From Nanobdellota archaeon (GTDB taxonomy: Archaea; Nanobdellota; Nanobdellia; Woesearchaeales; JAGLGH01), in assembly GCA_023144115.1 (NCBI GenBank), contig JAGLGH010000323.1:1-18399 (forward strand): a stretch of 18,399 nucleotides of DNA, read 5' to 3'. A program made the position numbers and the translations under genes. Under the pieces are notes generated by a model. The model made no database searches. It saw nothing but the letters and a program-made list of their open reading frames with translations, and had not been told where the DNA came from. How positions within the stretch are numbered: position 1 is the first letter of the stretch; every line of letters starts with the position of its first letter. Positions 1 to 6,873 of this stretch are shown here, piece after piece.

Positions 1-954
1 TCCTTTAATTCTTGTGCTGAATGAAACATATACTGGTATGCTTTCATAAACTAAAGCAGAGCCTTCTAACTGATTTCCCTTTAGCAGAAAATCCCTTCCT
101 AGGCTTACAGGTTTCCTCTCGTTAAAGCTCAGATTGTTAATATATCCAAGGAATGCGCTGATTTCTTTCTTTGTCTGCTTTATGCTGCTGCCACTACTTA
201 TTGCTTCCAGGATATAGCTCTCCAAAAGCTTGCTGAAGTTTTTTTCCATTGTCCTGCTTTGATCAAATACATCTGTTCCATATATCTTTTTGCCATCCTG
301 TTCAACTGCAACAACAATGCCTACAGAATCAGGAATATACTGAAAATTCGAAACATAATCACTTAGCTCATCCTGCTTATGATTGAATACATCACTTATA
401 TTGCCTGTTCTTGATGATACTTTGTGAGCTCCCATGAGTTTGTTTACCTGGCCCCATACTTCTCCCTGGCCTCTGACTGAGGCAAAACATACTCCTTTTG
501 TCGCCATTCTCATGCTGGAATGAAATTGTCCCTCTGGTGAGCTTTGTCGCCTTGGGGGGGTTCTGATCCCTGGTCCAAAGGAATCCCCTAGATTTAGACC
601 TATATTTGGAGAATCATATCCTGGGCTCCATCTGTGCTCTTCCACGCACCTTACAGGCACATCTCCTTCAAATTTTTTTGCCATATATACATTAGCTGCT
701 ACCATCCTGTTCTGTTTCCCGCCTTCAGCATATTCCCCCTGGAGAATAAGAACCTCTTTTCCTGTCTTATTCCTGAAATGAAGTGTAGGCACACTCCCTG
801 TTTCACTCACATTTAATCCTGAATTTACTGCTTCATCAAAGACAATATATTCAAGTTTGCTGTCATCTTCGAGCAAAGGCGCAACTGCCATGTTCTTGTA
901 CTTCTTTATAGGTCCTATCTTCAGTTTGTTAATATAATCCTTGATCTCTTTCAT
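1..954 (-). CDS. ARPP-1 domain protein (DUF6569-like), C-terminus cut by window edge
   Basis: The minus-strand frame is open from ATG at 954 to the window edge (318 codons, no stop reached). I read the translation as the ARPP-1 domain family: a tract containing YIVFDEAV (residues 34-41), a VLILQGEYAEGGKQNR segment (about 66-81) and CVEEHRWSPG (about 102-111), which correspond to the family pattern of a conserved DEA, a 'LLLDGEELVGAKQNR' type turn and 'CVEQGRW'. This recognition is from memory of the family and not from a search. The family is found in bacteria and archaea and its biochemical activity is, to my knowledge, not established. Asn, Arg, Cys and Glu in these motifs are conserved, suggesting an active or ligand-binding site. 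The start is chosen because GGAGGGA lies six bases upstream (rc 961-967). No signal peptide or membrane helix is visible. The gene stands alone and diverges from the AbrB-PhoU gene. Confidence 0.75.
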   Translation of the reverse strand, partial: MKEIKDYINKLKIGPIKKYKNMAVAPLLEDDSKLEYIVFDEAVNSGLNVSETGSVPTLHFRNKTGKEVLILQGEYAEGGKQNRMVAANVYMAKKFEGDVPVRCVEEHRWSPGYDSPNIGLNLGDSFGPGIRTPPRRQSSPEGQFHSSMRMATKGVCFASVRGQGEVWGQVNKLMGAHKVSSRTGNISDVFNHKQDELSDYVSNFQYIPDSVGIVVAVEQDGKKIYGTDVFDQSRTMEKNFSKLLESYILEAISSGSSIKQTKKEISAFLGYINNLSFNERKPVSLGRDFLLKGNQLEGSALVYESIPVYVSFSTRIKG

Positions 955-983
955 CTTTTATCCCTCCAAAGGCTTTTATCCCT
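955..983 (-). repeat. Two copies of an 11-base repeat in the leader of the ARPP-1 gene
   Basis: The + strand sequence CTTTTATCCCT occurs at 955-965 and again at 973-983, an 18-base period. On the coding strand this reads AGGGATAAAAG twice, the second copy overlapping the Shine-Dalgarno sequence and ending directly at the start codon. It may be a small duplication or a binding site for a protein that controls translation. Confidence 0.5.
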
Positions 984-1015
984 GCCTTTATTTTTGAAAA
1001 GAACCAGAAAAAGAT

Positions 1016-1023
1016 ATATTTAA
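1016..1023 (-). promoter_or_regulatory. TATA box of the ARPP-1 gene
   Basis: The minus strand reads TTAAATAT here. A start of transcription about 26 bases downstream, near 993, would give a leader of roughly 39 bases carrying the GGAGGGA ribosome binding site, so this gene is probably not leaderless. Confidence 0.5.
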
Positions 1024-1088
1024 CCAGTGTAATAACCACAATGGTAAACAATAGTGTATTTTATTTCTCATTGTTTATTTTAGAAAGT

Positions 1089-1096
1089 TTTAAATA
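1089..1096 (+). promoter_or_regulatory. TATA box of the AbrB-PhoU gene, leaderless spacing
   Basis: TTTAAATA is centred 26.5 bases before the A of the ATG at 1119. No Shine-Dalgarno sequence is visible between the two. This places the expected transcription start on the start codon itself. Confidence 0.6.
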
Positions 1097-1118
1097 ATAT
1101 TTTGCATCTCTTATTTTC

Positions 1119-2024
1119 ATGAAACGCAAGATTGTCAGGCATGGCAGCAGTTCATTGACAATAACTCTGCCTATAAAATGGGTTGAGAAATTTAATCTCA
1201 AAAAAGGTGATGAACTGAACATTGAAGAAGCAGGACCTATGCTCATGCTCACCACAGAACAGGAAATTGCTTCTCCAAAAAAAGAGGTCTCAATCACAGA
1301 ATCAGGCATATTCACCAAGAATAATCTCTCACATCTTTACCAGCTTGGATATGATGAGATTGAGGTGCGCTTTGATGAAAGCAGTGTACTGGAGGAGATA
1401 AAGAAGAGGCTGCCTAATTGCATAGGATTTGAAATCATAGACCAGAAGGACAATATGGTCTATATCAAGAGCATAGCTACAACAATAGAATCTGAATTTG
1501 ACACTTTATTGAGGAAATCATTTCAGATCACAAATGAGATGGCAAGATGCATCCTTGACATCCTGAAAAAAAACCATTATGAAAAACTGAAGGAAATCAG
1601 GAATATGGAAGCGTTAAATAATAAGTTTACAGATGTATGCATAAGAATCCTGAATAAGAAAGGGTATAAGATACCAAAAAGGACAATGCAGATATATGAG
1701 ATAGTCAAGAACATTGAAAGGATAGCTGATGAATTCAAGTATATATGTGACCTTTTTTCAGGTTATAGCAAAAAGATTGATAAAGATATGCTCAATAATT
1801 TCGCAGATGCAGTTGACTACTATATGGTCTTCTATAATATGTTCTATAAATTTGATCAGGGATTAAAAAAGAAGATATATCTTGACAGAAAGAATCTTCT
1901 TGATAGATATTATTCAGCATTGGAAAGATCAAAAGGCATAAATTCCAGATTCCTCCATCATATGATCAATATTGTCCAGAAAACATATGATGGTGCTGGT
2001 GGGTATTTTGCTTTGGTATTATAA
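1119..2024 (+). CDS. AbrB/SpoVT DNA-binding domain fused to PhoU-like domain
   Basis: Residues 1-47 form a swapped-hairpin AbrB/SpoVT domain (KRKIVRHGSSSLTITLPIKW followed by the 'KKGDELNIEE' strand-turn). Residues about 125-295 are helical and PhoU-like, with EALNNKFTDVCIRIL at 164-178 and an ExxxD motif (IERIAD, E200 and D204) of the kind that binds metal in PhoU. Length (301 residues) matches the archaeal AbrB-PhoU proteins usually annotated as phosphate uptake regulators. The likely role is transcription control linked to phosphate status, but no pst transporter gene is in the window, so the target is unknown. The ATG at 1119 fits the leaderless TATA spacing and starts the domain immediately. 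The gene ends tail-to-tail with the kinase gene, and the two stop codons overlap in one palindrome at 2019-2024. Confidence 0.85.
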   Translation: MKRKIVRHGSSSLTITLPIKWVEKFNLKKGDELNIEEAGPMLMLTTEQEIASPKKEVSITESGIFTKNNLSHLYQLGYDEIEVRFDESSVLEEIKKRLPNCIGFEIIDQKDNMVYIKSIATTIESEFDTLLRKSFQITNEMARCILDILKKNHYEKLKEIRNMEALNNKFTDVCIRILNKKGYKIPKRTMQIYEIVKNIERIADEFKYICDLFSGYSKKIDKDMLNNFADAVDYYMVFYNMFYKFDQGLKKKIYLDRKNLLDRYYSALERSKGINSRFLHHMINIVQKTYDGAGGYFALVL

Positions 2025-3377
2025 GTTCAGCACAGGATGCAGATAAGCCTTGTCTTTTAAGAGGATTTTTAGTCCTTTTTTTATCCTGCCTGCATGGGCC
2101 TTATTGCCTAAATTCTCAATCTGCCTTAAGTCATCCCATAAAGCCTGGCAGTGCGTTATTGCTTTATCTTTGATGTCTTCTGGATCATCCCTTACAGGGT
2201 CATACATCTCATAAATATTCCATATAACAGATTGGACTAATGAGTCTGTCCTTAATCTGTCTTTGTCAAAATCCGTCCATTGCCTGTTTGTTTTCTTCTG
2301 AAATCGCTCTGCATAAGATTCAACAAACTCTTCAAAACTGAAATCATATTCGCCGCAGATGTTCAATGCCTGCCTCTTGTGATGTATCCAGAAATCGCAA
2401 AGGTCGCTAAATGGGTTATTGATGGCAATTGATTCCCAGTCAATAACTCCGAATTTCCTATACAATATTGCATCTCCGCTCTTGACAGATACAATATTCT
2501 TTTCATTTATGTCTTCATGGGAAACCACATTCAGTCTGCTCTGGATGCTTTGCAATCCTGTGCATGCATCTATCAGCCTGTCTCCCAGTCTCGCTTCAAT
2601 CCCCAGTCCTGCAATAAGTCTTTCTCTTATTTCTCTTCCAATGTCTGCCTCATGTAAATCAATTCCATATCTTTCAAACTCATCCTTTGCATGAGTCAGC
2701 TTAATGTGATAGTCTGCAATTATTTGCGCTATATCTTTGGCAGTCTGGAATATTTTATCAGGGAGCATCCTCATATTCTTTATAACTCCGCTATATGGAT
2801 CTCCTGCGTTTTCAACTATCCCTCCGAGGATAGCTATGTCATATGGATATGTTGTATCTGATTTAGAAGGCTTATAGCCAACAGGTTTTCCAGTAGGGAT
2901 GCCCTGTTCATATATTATATGATAAACAGTAAGCTCTTTAAGCGTGGCAACCGGGTCAGCCTTGAATACCCATACCTTATACAGTTTCTCAGGATCATCA
3001 TCCCTTATAAAATATACCTCCTTGACTTCTTTTCTTGTAATAGGAATGTCATTTACGCTTGCAATAGCGACATTTACATTATATGAGGATGAGAGAACTT
3101 CTTCCAGTCTTTCTATGTCTATAGGTTTGGATTTCCTCTCAAGAATTTGCTTACTATAGAATATGTTTTCCGGACCTTTTGTAATCTTAATTTCATGTGC
3201 CCTAGATGTTTTGTCCGGAGTGTGTCTTGCTCCTAGGAGTTTGTTTTTTATTCCGCGAATTGAATCCATACTATTGAAACTACTAAATTGTCGTGTGCAT
3301 ATTATCGGCTTTTGTCCATAATCCCCAGATTCAATGCCCTCAAATCTTATCTTATCCAGCAGATATTCCATTTTCAT
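2019..3377 (-). CDS. Phosphotransferase of the APH/choline kinase-like fold with long N-terminal region
   Basis: The protein has the elements of a kinase fold: K139 in the VWVFKAD strand, E148 as the candidate partner glutamate, the Brenner-type motif HEDINEKN (H287, D289, N294) and the metal-binding aspartate D313 in VIDWES followed by a conserved-looking NPFSDLCDFW. The catalytic set therefore appears complete, which argues for an active small-molecule phosphotransferase; the substrate cannot be read from sequence. Residues 1-100 are mostly polar and do not match the kinase core; at 452 residues it is longer than typical APH enzymes (about 260-350). The C-terminal 100 residues are helical. 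The start ATG at 3377 is followed by a second ATG at 3371, so the first two residues are uncertain. It is a single-gene unit converging with the AbrB-PhoU gene. Confidence 0.75.
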   Translation of the reverse strand: MKMEYLLDKIRFEGIESGDYGQKPIICTRQFSSFNSMDSIRGIKNKLLGARHTPDKTSRAHEIKITKGPENIFYSKQILERKSKPIDIERLEEVLSSSYNVNVAIASVNDIPITRKEVKEVYFIRDDDPEKLYKVWVFKADPVATLKELTVYHIIYEQGIPTGKPVGYKPSKSDTTYPYDIAILGGIVENAGDPYSGVIKNMRMLPDKIFQTAKDIAQIIADYHIKLTHAKDEFERYGIDLHEADIGREIRERLIAGLGIEARLGDRLIDACTGLQSIQSRLNVVSHEDINEKNIVSVKSGDAILYRKFGVIDWESIAINNPFSDLCDFWIHHKRQALNICGEYDFSFEEFVESYAERFQKKTNRQWTDFDKDRLRTDSLVQSVIWNIYEMYDPVRDDPEDIKDKAITHCQALWDDLRQIENLGNKAHAGRIKKGLKILLKDKAYLHPVLNL

Positions 3378-3451
3378 AATGTTTTATAATTAAAGTAATA
3401 AAATCTTCTGGTGTATTTTGTGTATCTCTATTCAATGAGAATCCTTATGCG

Positions 3452-3459
3452 TATTTAAA
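3452..3459 (-). promoter_or_regulatory. Putative TATA box of the kinase gene
   Basis: The minus strand reads TTTAAATA. Transcription would begin near 3429 and leave an untranslated leader of about 50 bases without a clear Shine-Dalgarno sequence. Other AT-rich candidates lie closer to the gene, so this assignment is tentative. Confidence 0.35.
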
Positions 3460-3502
3460 TGTAATTACTGATAATATATTTTCTATTAATAAGACTGAAT
3501 AT

Positions 3503-4159
3503 TTATTTAAATTTCCATTCCAGCCCTGCAGCAATTCCAAGATTATCTTTTTCAATGAATCCACTATATCTTCCTTCAACCACAAAATAAAGATTGTCTG
3601 CTATTCTTTTTCCGAGCTGTATCTCACTCACTATCTTATTCGGCTTAAAGTTATAGTCCAGGAATCCTCCCACATAAATATTGCCCTGATTAAAACTTTT
3701 TTTCCCGTACAAGCCTAATTGCATGCCCTTATTATTAGAAGAAACAGGATAAAATTTCAACCCAATGTTAGTGCTGCTCACAATATCTGATAAATCAGGT
3801 TCATACACAAGCCCTAATCTTGTTGTTTCATCTGGCAGCGAAAAATCTTTATTATACTCTGCAGCAACACCTAAACCATTTTTTGCTTTCTTAGATAATC
3901 TAAGTTCTGTATAAGGTTTCTTTAGGTTATCCTGGTTTTGTTTTTCTGTTTCTATTTCAACAAATCCAAATAATTTTGTATCTAATGGTAAATCATAAGC
4001 GCATCCAGTTACTGTTGCTGTCTGCTTCCCTCTTGAATCATAATAAGCAGATACACTGCCAGATTGCTTTGCAGTGGTACAGCCTGCTATTGTTGCAGCT
4101 AATGTTAAACATAGAATTGCATTTTTGATTTTTTGCATTAGTCTCATATATCTCACCAT
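3503..4159 (-). CDS. Beta-strand-rich lipoprotein, barrel-like
   Basis: The N-terminus is a lipoprotein signal: a basic n-region, a hydrophobic stretch and a lipobox ending IAGC, with C27 as the predicted lipid-modified residue. The mature part (about 190 residues) is a series of short amphipathic strands separated by polar turns, for example LGVAAEYNKDFS, TRLGLVYEP, NIGLKFYP, GMQLGLYGKKS and YVGGFLDYNF, and the chain ends in LEWKFK. I count about ten to twelve candidate strands, which is how small outer-membrane beta-barrels look; an archaeon without an outer membrane has no known place for one, so an anchored soluble beta-barrel or sandwich is the alternative. ATG 4159 fits leaderless spacing from the TATA box at 4181-4190. 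ATG 4147, preceded by GGTGAG, is a second possible start. It diverges from a TrmB regulator that probably controls it. Confidence 0.65.
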   Translation of the reverse strand: MVRYMRLMQKIKNAILCLTLAATIAGCTTAKQSGSVSAYYDSRGKQTATVTGCAYDLPLDTKLFGFVEIETEKQNQDNLKKPYTELRLSKKAKNGLGVAAEYNKDFSLPDETTRLGLVYEPDLSDIVSSTNIGLKFYPVSSNNKGMQLGLYGKKSFNQGNIYVGGFLDYNFKPNKIVSEIQLGKRIADNLYFVVEGRYSGFIEKDNLGIAAGLEWKFK

Positions 4160-4180
4160 TCCTTAGTAGTTTCAAGAATA

Positions 4181-4190
4181 TATTTAAATA
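4181..4190 (-). promoter_or_regulatory. TATA box of the lipoprotein gene (palindromic)
   Basis: TATTTAAATA is self-complementary and centred 26.5 bases from the lipoprotein ATG at 4159, the leaderless distance seen at many genes here. Because it is a palindrome it could also act rightward, toward about 4212. Confidence 0.55.
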
Positions 4191-4217
4191 TTAACTCTCT
4201 AATAATGGAGAGTTAAT
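4190..4217. promoter_or_regulatory. Perfect 10-base inverted repeat, candidate TrmB operator
   Basis: ATTAACTCTC at 4190-4199 and GAGAGTTAAT at 4208-4217 are exact reverse complements separated by eight bases (TAATAATG). The site abuts the lipoprotein TATA box and ends seven bases before the second TATA box at 4225-4232, so a dimeric regulator bound here would sit at the factor-B/TATA region of both promoters. That it is the site of the adjacent TrmB protein is inference from position. Confidence 0.6.
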
Positions 4218-4224
4218 CGCAATG

Positions 4225-4232
4225 TTTAAATA
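4225..4232 (+). promoter_or_regulatory. TATA box of the TrmB gene supporting the ATG at 4255
   Basis: TTTAAATA is centred 26.5 bases before ATG 4255. If this box is used, the upstream in-frame ATG at 4222 would lie outside the transcript. Confidence 0.5.
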
Positions 4233-4254
4233 CAACACCATATTACCAAGCAAT

Positions 4255-4968
4255 ATGGACACCTCAATCTTGGAAGACCTTGGATTAAGTAAAGGCGAGA
4301 TAAGAGTATATTTGACTTTATTGAGAATAGGCTCAACAAAAGTGGGCAGGATAATCGAAAAATCTGGCATGGCAAGTTCAGCAGTGCATAATTCAGCAAA
4401 TTCATTAATAGAAAAAGGACTTATTTCATATATCAAAAGTGGGAAGATTAAATTTTATCAGGCTGTGCCAGCAAAGCAATTGATTGATTTTATTGAAGAA
4501 AAGAAAAAGAAAGTTATAGATATTCTTCCTAATCTGGAATTGATGCAAAACATGGCAGAAGAAAAACAGGAAGCAGAGATATTTGAGGGAATAAAAGGGA
4601 TAACAAGTATGCTTAATATTCTTATTGAAGATGCTGAGAAAGGAGATGAATATTTGTTCTTTTCCATGAATATAAAAGGACAGAATGAGGAGATACAGAA
4701 TTTTTTCTCAAAATATGATATTAAAAGAAAAGAACAAGGAGTGATTGTGAAAGGATTGGCTTCAAAAGAACTCAGACAATTATTTGTTAAGAGAAAAACT
4801 CTGCAGATGAAATATCCTGATTTTCCTGTGCCTTCAAACATAGGCATATTCAAAGAGAAGGTTACCATGTTTTCATGGAACGAGAAACCAATAGGTTATC
4901 TGATAAGATCAAAACAGATAGCAGAGATGTATAAGGATTTTTTTAATAGGATATGGAACATCTCTTAG
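4255..4968 (+). CDS. TrmB family transcriptional regulator
   Basis: Residues 1-70 form a TrmB winged helix: LEDLGLSKGEIRVYLTLLRI, then a recognition helix region around SGMASSAVHNSANSLIEKGL and a wing with KSGKIKFYQA. A helical linker (KQLIDFIEEKKKKVIDIL) follows. The C-terminal half, from about EAEIFEGIKGI, resembles the regulatory domain usual in this family, which senses sugars in the characterised members; the effector here is unknown. I prefer ATG 4255 (237 residues) because it has the leaderless TATA spacing and puts the DNA-binding domain at the very start; the in-frame ATG at 4222 (248 residues, GGAG eleven bases upstream) is the alternative. The gene diverges from the lipoprotein gene across a perfect inverted repeat, which suggests control of that gene and of itself. 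Confidence 0.85.
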   Translation: MDTSILEDLGLSKGEIRVYLTLLRIGSTKVGRIIEKSGMASSAVHNSANSLIEKGLISYIKSGKIKFYQAVPAKQLIDFIEEKKKKVIDILPNLELMQNMAEEKQEAEIFEGIKGITSMLNILIEDAEKGDEYLFFSMNIKGQNEEIQNFFSKYDIKRKEQGVIVKGLASKELRQLFVKRKTLQMKYPDFPVPSNIGIFKEKVTMFSWNEKPIGYLIRSKQIAEMYKDFFNRIWNIS

Positions 4969-4978
4969 CGCAATTATC

Positions 4979-5323
4979 CTAATCTTTAATCCTTCTATAC
5001 CTGTCCAGCCTGCTTATATAATTCTCTAGATTTTTGACATGCGCATCCAGATAAGCTTTTGCAGATTCTTGCGGTTTTTTTCCATTGTGGCTTCTGACAA
5101 AGGTCATGCTTCTTTTGCATGTTTCAATACCGTTTGAATACTTAAGAACAAGTTGAGTATAAGGAAAATCAAATTTAGTATATTTGGTTTTATTGATAAG
5201 ATTATATTCTATTTTGATAGGCTTGCCTGATTCACCTTCCAGAATCAACTTAGTCAGGTTGATATTTCTTGTGCTATAACCTTGCTTTAGTGCATTTGAT
5301 TTTTTTAATGTAATATGTGCCAT
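4979..5323 (-). CDS. Hypothetical protein, 114 residues
   Basis: I do not recognise this protein. It is basic, soluble and without signal peptide or membrane segment. The first 75 residues look like alternating strands (for example IKIEYNLI, FPYTQLVLKY), and the last 35 form a helix (AYLDAHVKNLENYISRLDRYRR). It contains a single cysteine, in ETCKRSMTF. The start is supported by a TATA box at leaderless distance. It converges with the TrmB gene with ten bases between stops and has no partner in an operon. Confidence 0.65.
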   Translation of the reverse strand: MAHITLKKSNALKQGYSTRNINLTKLILEGESGKPIKIEYNLINKTKYTKFDFPYTQLVLKYSNGIETCKRSMTFVRSHNGKKPQESAKAYLDAHVKNLENYISRLDRYRRIKD

Positions 5324-5345
5324 AGCTGTTGTGACTGATGGGTAG

Positions 5346-5353
5346 TATATAAA
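5346..5353 (-). promoter_or_regulatory. TATA box of the 114-residue protein gene
   Basis: The minus strand reads TTTATATA, centred 26.5 bases before the ATG at 5323, so a leaderless transcript is expected. Confidence 0.6.
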
Positions 5354-5465
5354 TGTTTTGGTTAGATTGAGTATAGATAAAATACTCTTGCAATTAGAAT
5401 CTTTTTGAATCTTCTATTTTTTTCAGAATTCTCAATAATCTCATCCTGACTTTCAGAAATATCCT

Positions 5466-5732
5466 TTAACTTAAATCACTGCCGCATTCCATCTGCACAA
5501 CCTTGACATCAATATCTTTGATAGCTTTCAGATCATTCTCAAGATTCTTAATCTCTGATGGCTCGTCTGCAAGCTGGAGAATAATCAATCCGCAGGGCGA
5601 ACATAGTTTCTCAGTCTCATGAAGACCAAGCCTCACCTTTATTATGCAACCATGTTTTGTAAGAATCTCCTGCACTCTTACAGCAGTGTTATGTCTTTCA
5701 CTCATGCCTATTAGCATTATTTTTGGAATCAT
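5466..5732 (-). CDS. ACT-like small protein resembling TM1266-type hydrogenase system regulator
   Basis: The 88-residue chain follows the pattern of the TM1266/NikR-C-like ACT fold: KIMLIGMSERHNTAVRVQEI (strand-helix), KHGCIIKVRLGL (the family has 'I.GRMG.P'), CGLIILQLADEP (strand) and a final helix-strand ending DIDVKVVQM. This family is usually annotated as a putative iron-only hydrogenase system regulator and is thought to bind a small ligand or metal as an oligomer. No hydrogenase or maturase gene is in the window. A CxxC pair (CSPC) and another cysteine near the C-terminus (MECGSD) could bind metal; that is inference. The gene has its own promoter and stands 41 bases downstream of the ROK kinase gene. 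Confidence 0.6.
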   Translation of the reverse strand: MIPKIMLIGMSERHNTAVRVQEILTKHGCIIKVRLGLHETEKLCSPCGLIILQLADEPSEIKNLENDLKAIKDIDVKVVQMECGSDLS

Positions 5733-5752
5733 ATATAGAATATATTAGCACA

Positions 5753-5760
5753 TATATAAA
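5753..5760 (-). promoter_or_regulatory. TATA box of the ACT-like protein gene
   Basis: The minus strand reads TTTATATA, centred about 24.5 bases before the ATG at 5732. It lies in the 41-base gap behind the kinase gene, so the small gene can be transcribed independently of the sugar operon. Confidence 0.5.
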
Positions 5761-5773
5761 TATCTGTCGTTTT

Positions 5774-6676
5774 TTATGAGAACACCAAAGCAGCTGCTCC
5801 ATAAACTCCTGCAGAATCTCCCAGCTTATTCTTCACTATCTTGACATATTTTCTAAGACCATCGACTGTATATTTCTTTGTCCATCTATTCAGCTGCCTG
5901 TAAACAGGAAGATTGCTAAGCCCACCTCCTATTACAATTATCTCTGGATTTAATATATTCATAAGTGATGCTATGCCTACTGAAAACATTTCTAATGATT
6001 CATCCATGACCTGTTTTGCCTTGCGCTCTTTTGAATAAAATATCTTTATAGGGTCTGGATCTTTGATTCTTCCTTCAGCATTTATATAATCCTTTACAAG
6101 ATTTGGCCCTGCTGCAAATGACTCTACAGTGCCTCGCAATCCGATTCTTTCTCTTAGCCCACTGGGATCAACCACATTGTGACCAAACTCACCAGAACTC
6201 CCTGTTGAGCCAGCATAAATCTTTCCTTCAATTATGATTCCTGCTCCTATGCCTGTGCCATAGATGATGCCAATGATGTTCTTGCAGCCTTTTCCTGCGC
6301 CCAGCCTCTGTTCTGCCAATGCAAAACAGTCAGCATCATTTGCTGCTATTACTTTGCATCTGAATTTCTTTTTAAGATATTTGGCAAGCCCAAACCTGCT
6401 TAATGCCTCTATTTTTGAAGAGCCTGCAATAGAGCCTTCTTTGGTTATGACATCTGGTATGCTTATTCCTATTCCAGCAATCTTTTTTCCTTCTTTAAGA
6501 TGTGAAATAATATTGCATATCAATCCAAGAACTTCTTTCTTTGTCATCCGCACTATTGATGCTGATATCTTTTTCCTGAAATATACTTTTTTTTCTTTTA
6601 TCTTCTTGAACCTGTTGTTGAATAGCACTCCTTCAATCTTGGTCCCGCCTATATCCAAAGCAATAGCATATTCCAT
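5774..6676 (-). CDS. ROK family sugar kinase (glucokinase-like), zinc cysteines absent
   Basis: Residues 4-14 carry the phosphate-binding motif LDIGGTK typical of ROK kinases. The catalytic aspartate is in AANDADCFALAEQ (D114), the second phosphate loop is IIYGTGIGAGII (about 137-148), and SGEFGHNVVDP holds E163 and H166 that contact the sugar. The expected zinc motif CxCGxxGCxE is replaced by a sequence in which the three cysteines read E176, I178 and T183, while the glycines and E185 are kept. Length (300 residues) is normal. The likely reaction is ATP-dependent phosphorylation of glucose or a related hexose (N-acetyl sugars are possible). I chose ATG 6676; a TTG at 6685 in the same frame would overlap the upstream stop by four bases. 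It is the last gene of an operon with the sugar-phosphate isomerase. Confidence 0.85.
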   Translation of the reverse strand: MEYAIALDIGGTKIEGVLFNNRFKKIKEKKVYFRKKISASIVRMTKKEVLGLICNIISHLKEGKKIAGIGISIPDVITKEGSIAGSSKIEALSRFGLAKYLKKKFRCKVIAANDADCFALAEQRLGAGKGCKNIIGIIYGTGIGAGIIIEGKIYAGSTGSSGEFGHNVVDPSGLRERIGLRGTVESFAAGPNLVKDYINAEGRIKDPDPIKIFYSKERKAKQVMDESLEMFSVGIASLMNILNPEIIVIGGGLSNLPVYRQLNRWTKKYTVDGLRKYVKIVKNKLGDSAGVYGAAALVFS

Positions 6677-6681
6677 CTTCT

Positions 6682-6870
6682 TCAAGCGCCTCTTTTATCT
6701 GAACCTGATCCAGTTTCACTTTTTTCCTCTTCTTTGGCTTTCCCCTGTTTTTTTCTTGCTTCTTCTTCAGCTTCTCTAATCATCTTATTGTATTTCCACT
6801 GCCCAAAAAGCGCCCAATAGATTGCAAGCAGTCCGATGATGCTCAACATAACCAGCAGGAAATCGTCCAT
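6682..6870 (-). CDS. Small single-helix membrane protein
   Basis: The 62-residue protein has one hydrophobic helix (about residues 4-25, FLLVMLSIIGLLAIYWALFG) followed by a very charged tail rich in Glu, Lys and Arg. The positive charges after the helix suggest that the tail is cytoplasmic. I do not recognise a family. It lies three bases behind the isomerase gene and directly before the kinase gene, so it is cotranscribed with both and might hold one of these enzymes, or an unseen sugar transporter, at the membrane; there is no direct evidence for that. Confidence 0.65.
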   Translation of the reverse strand: MDDFLLVMLSIIGLLAIYWALFGQWKYNKMIREAEEEARKKQGKAKEEEKSETGSGSDKRGA

Positions 6871-6873
6871 TTT

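Noticed and set aside
4458..4868. Minus-strand open frame of 136 codons
   Set aside because: It lies wholly inside the TrmB gene in antisense and its Phe/Ser-rich sequence is typical of shadow frames.
5356..5465. Minus-strand open stretch of about 35 codons downstream of the ACT-like gene (KDISESQDEIIENSEKNRR and on)
   Set aside because: It has no start codon in frame and begins right after a stop, so it is at most a relic; chance is as likely.
6264..6779. Plus-strand open frame of 171 codons
   Set aside because: It is antisense to the ROK kinase with its clear motifs and to the small membrane protein gene.
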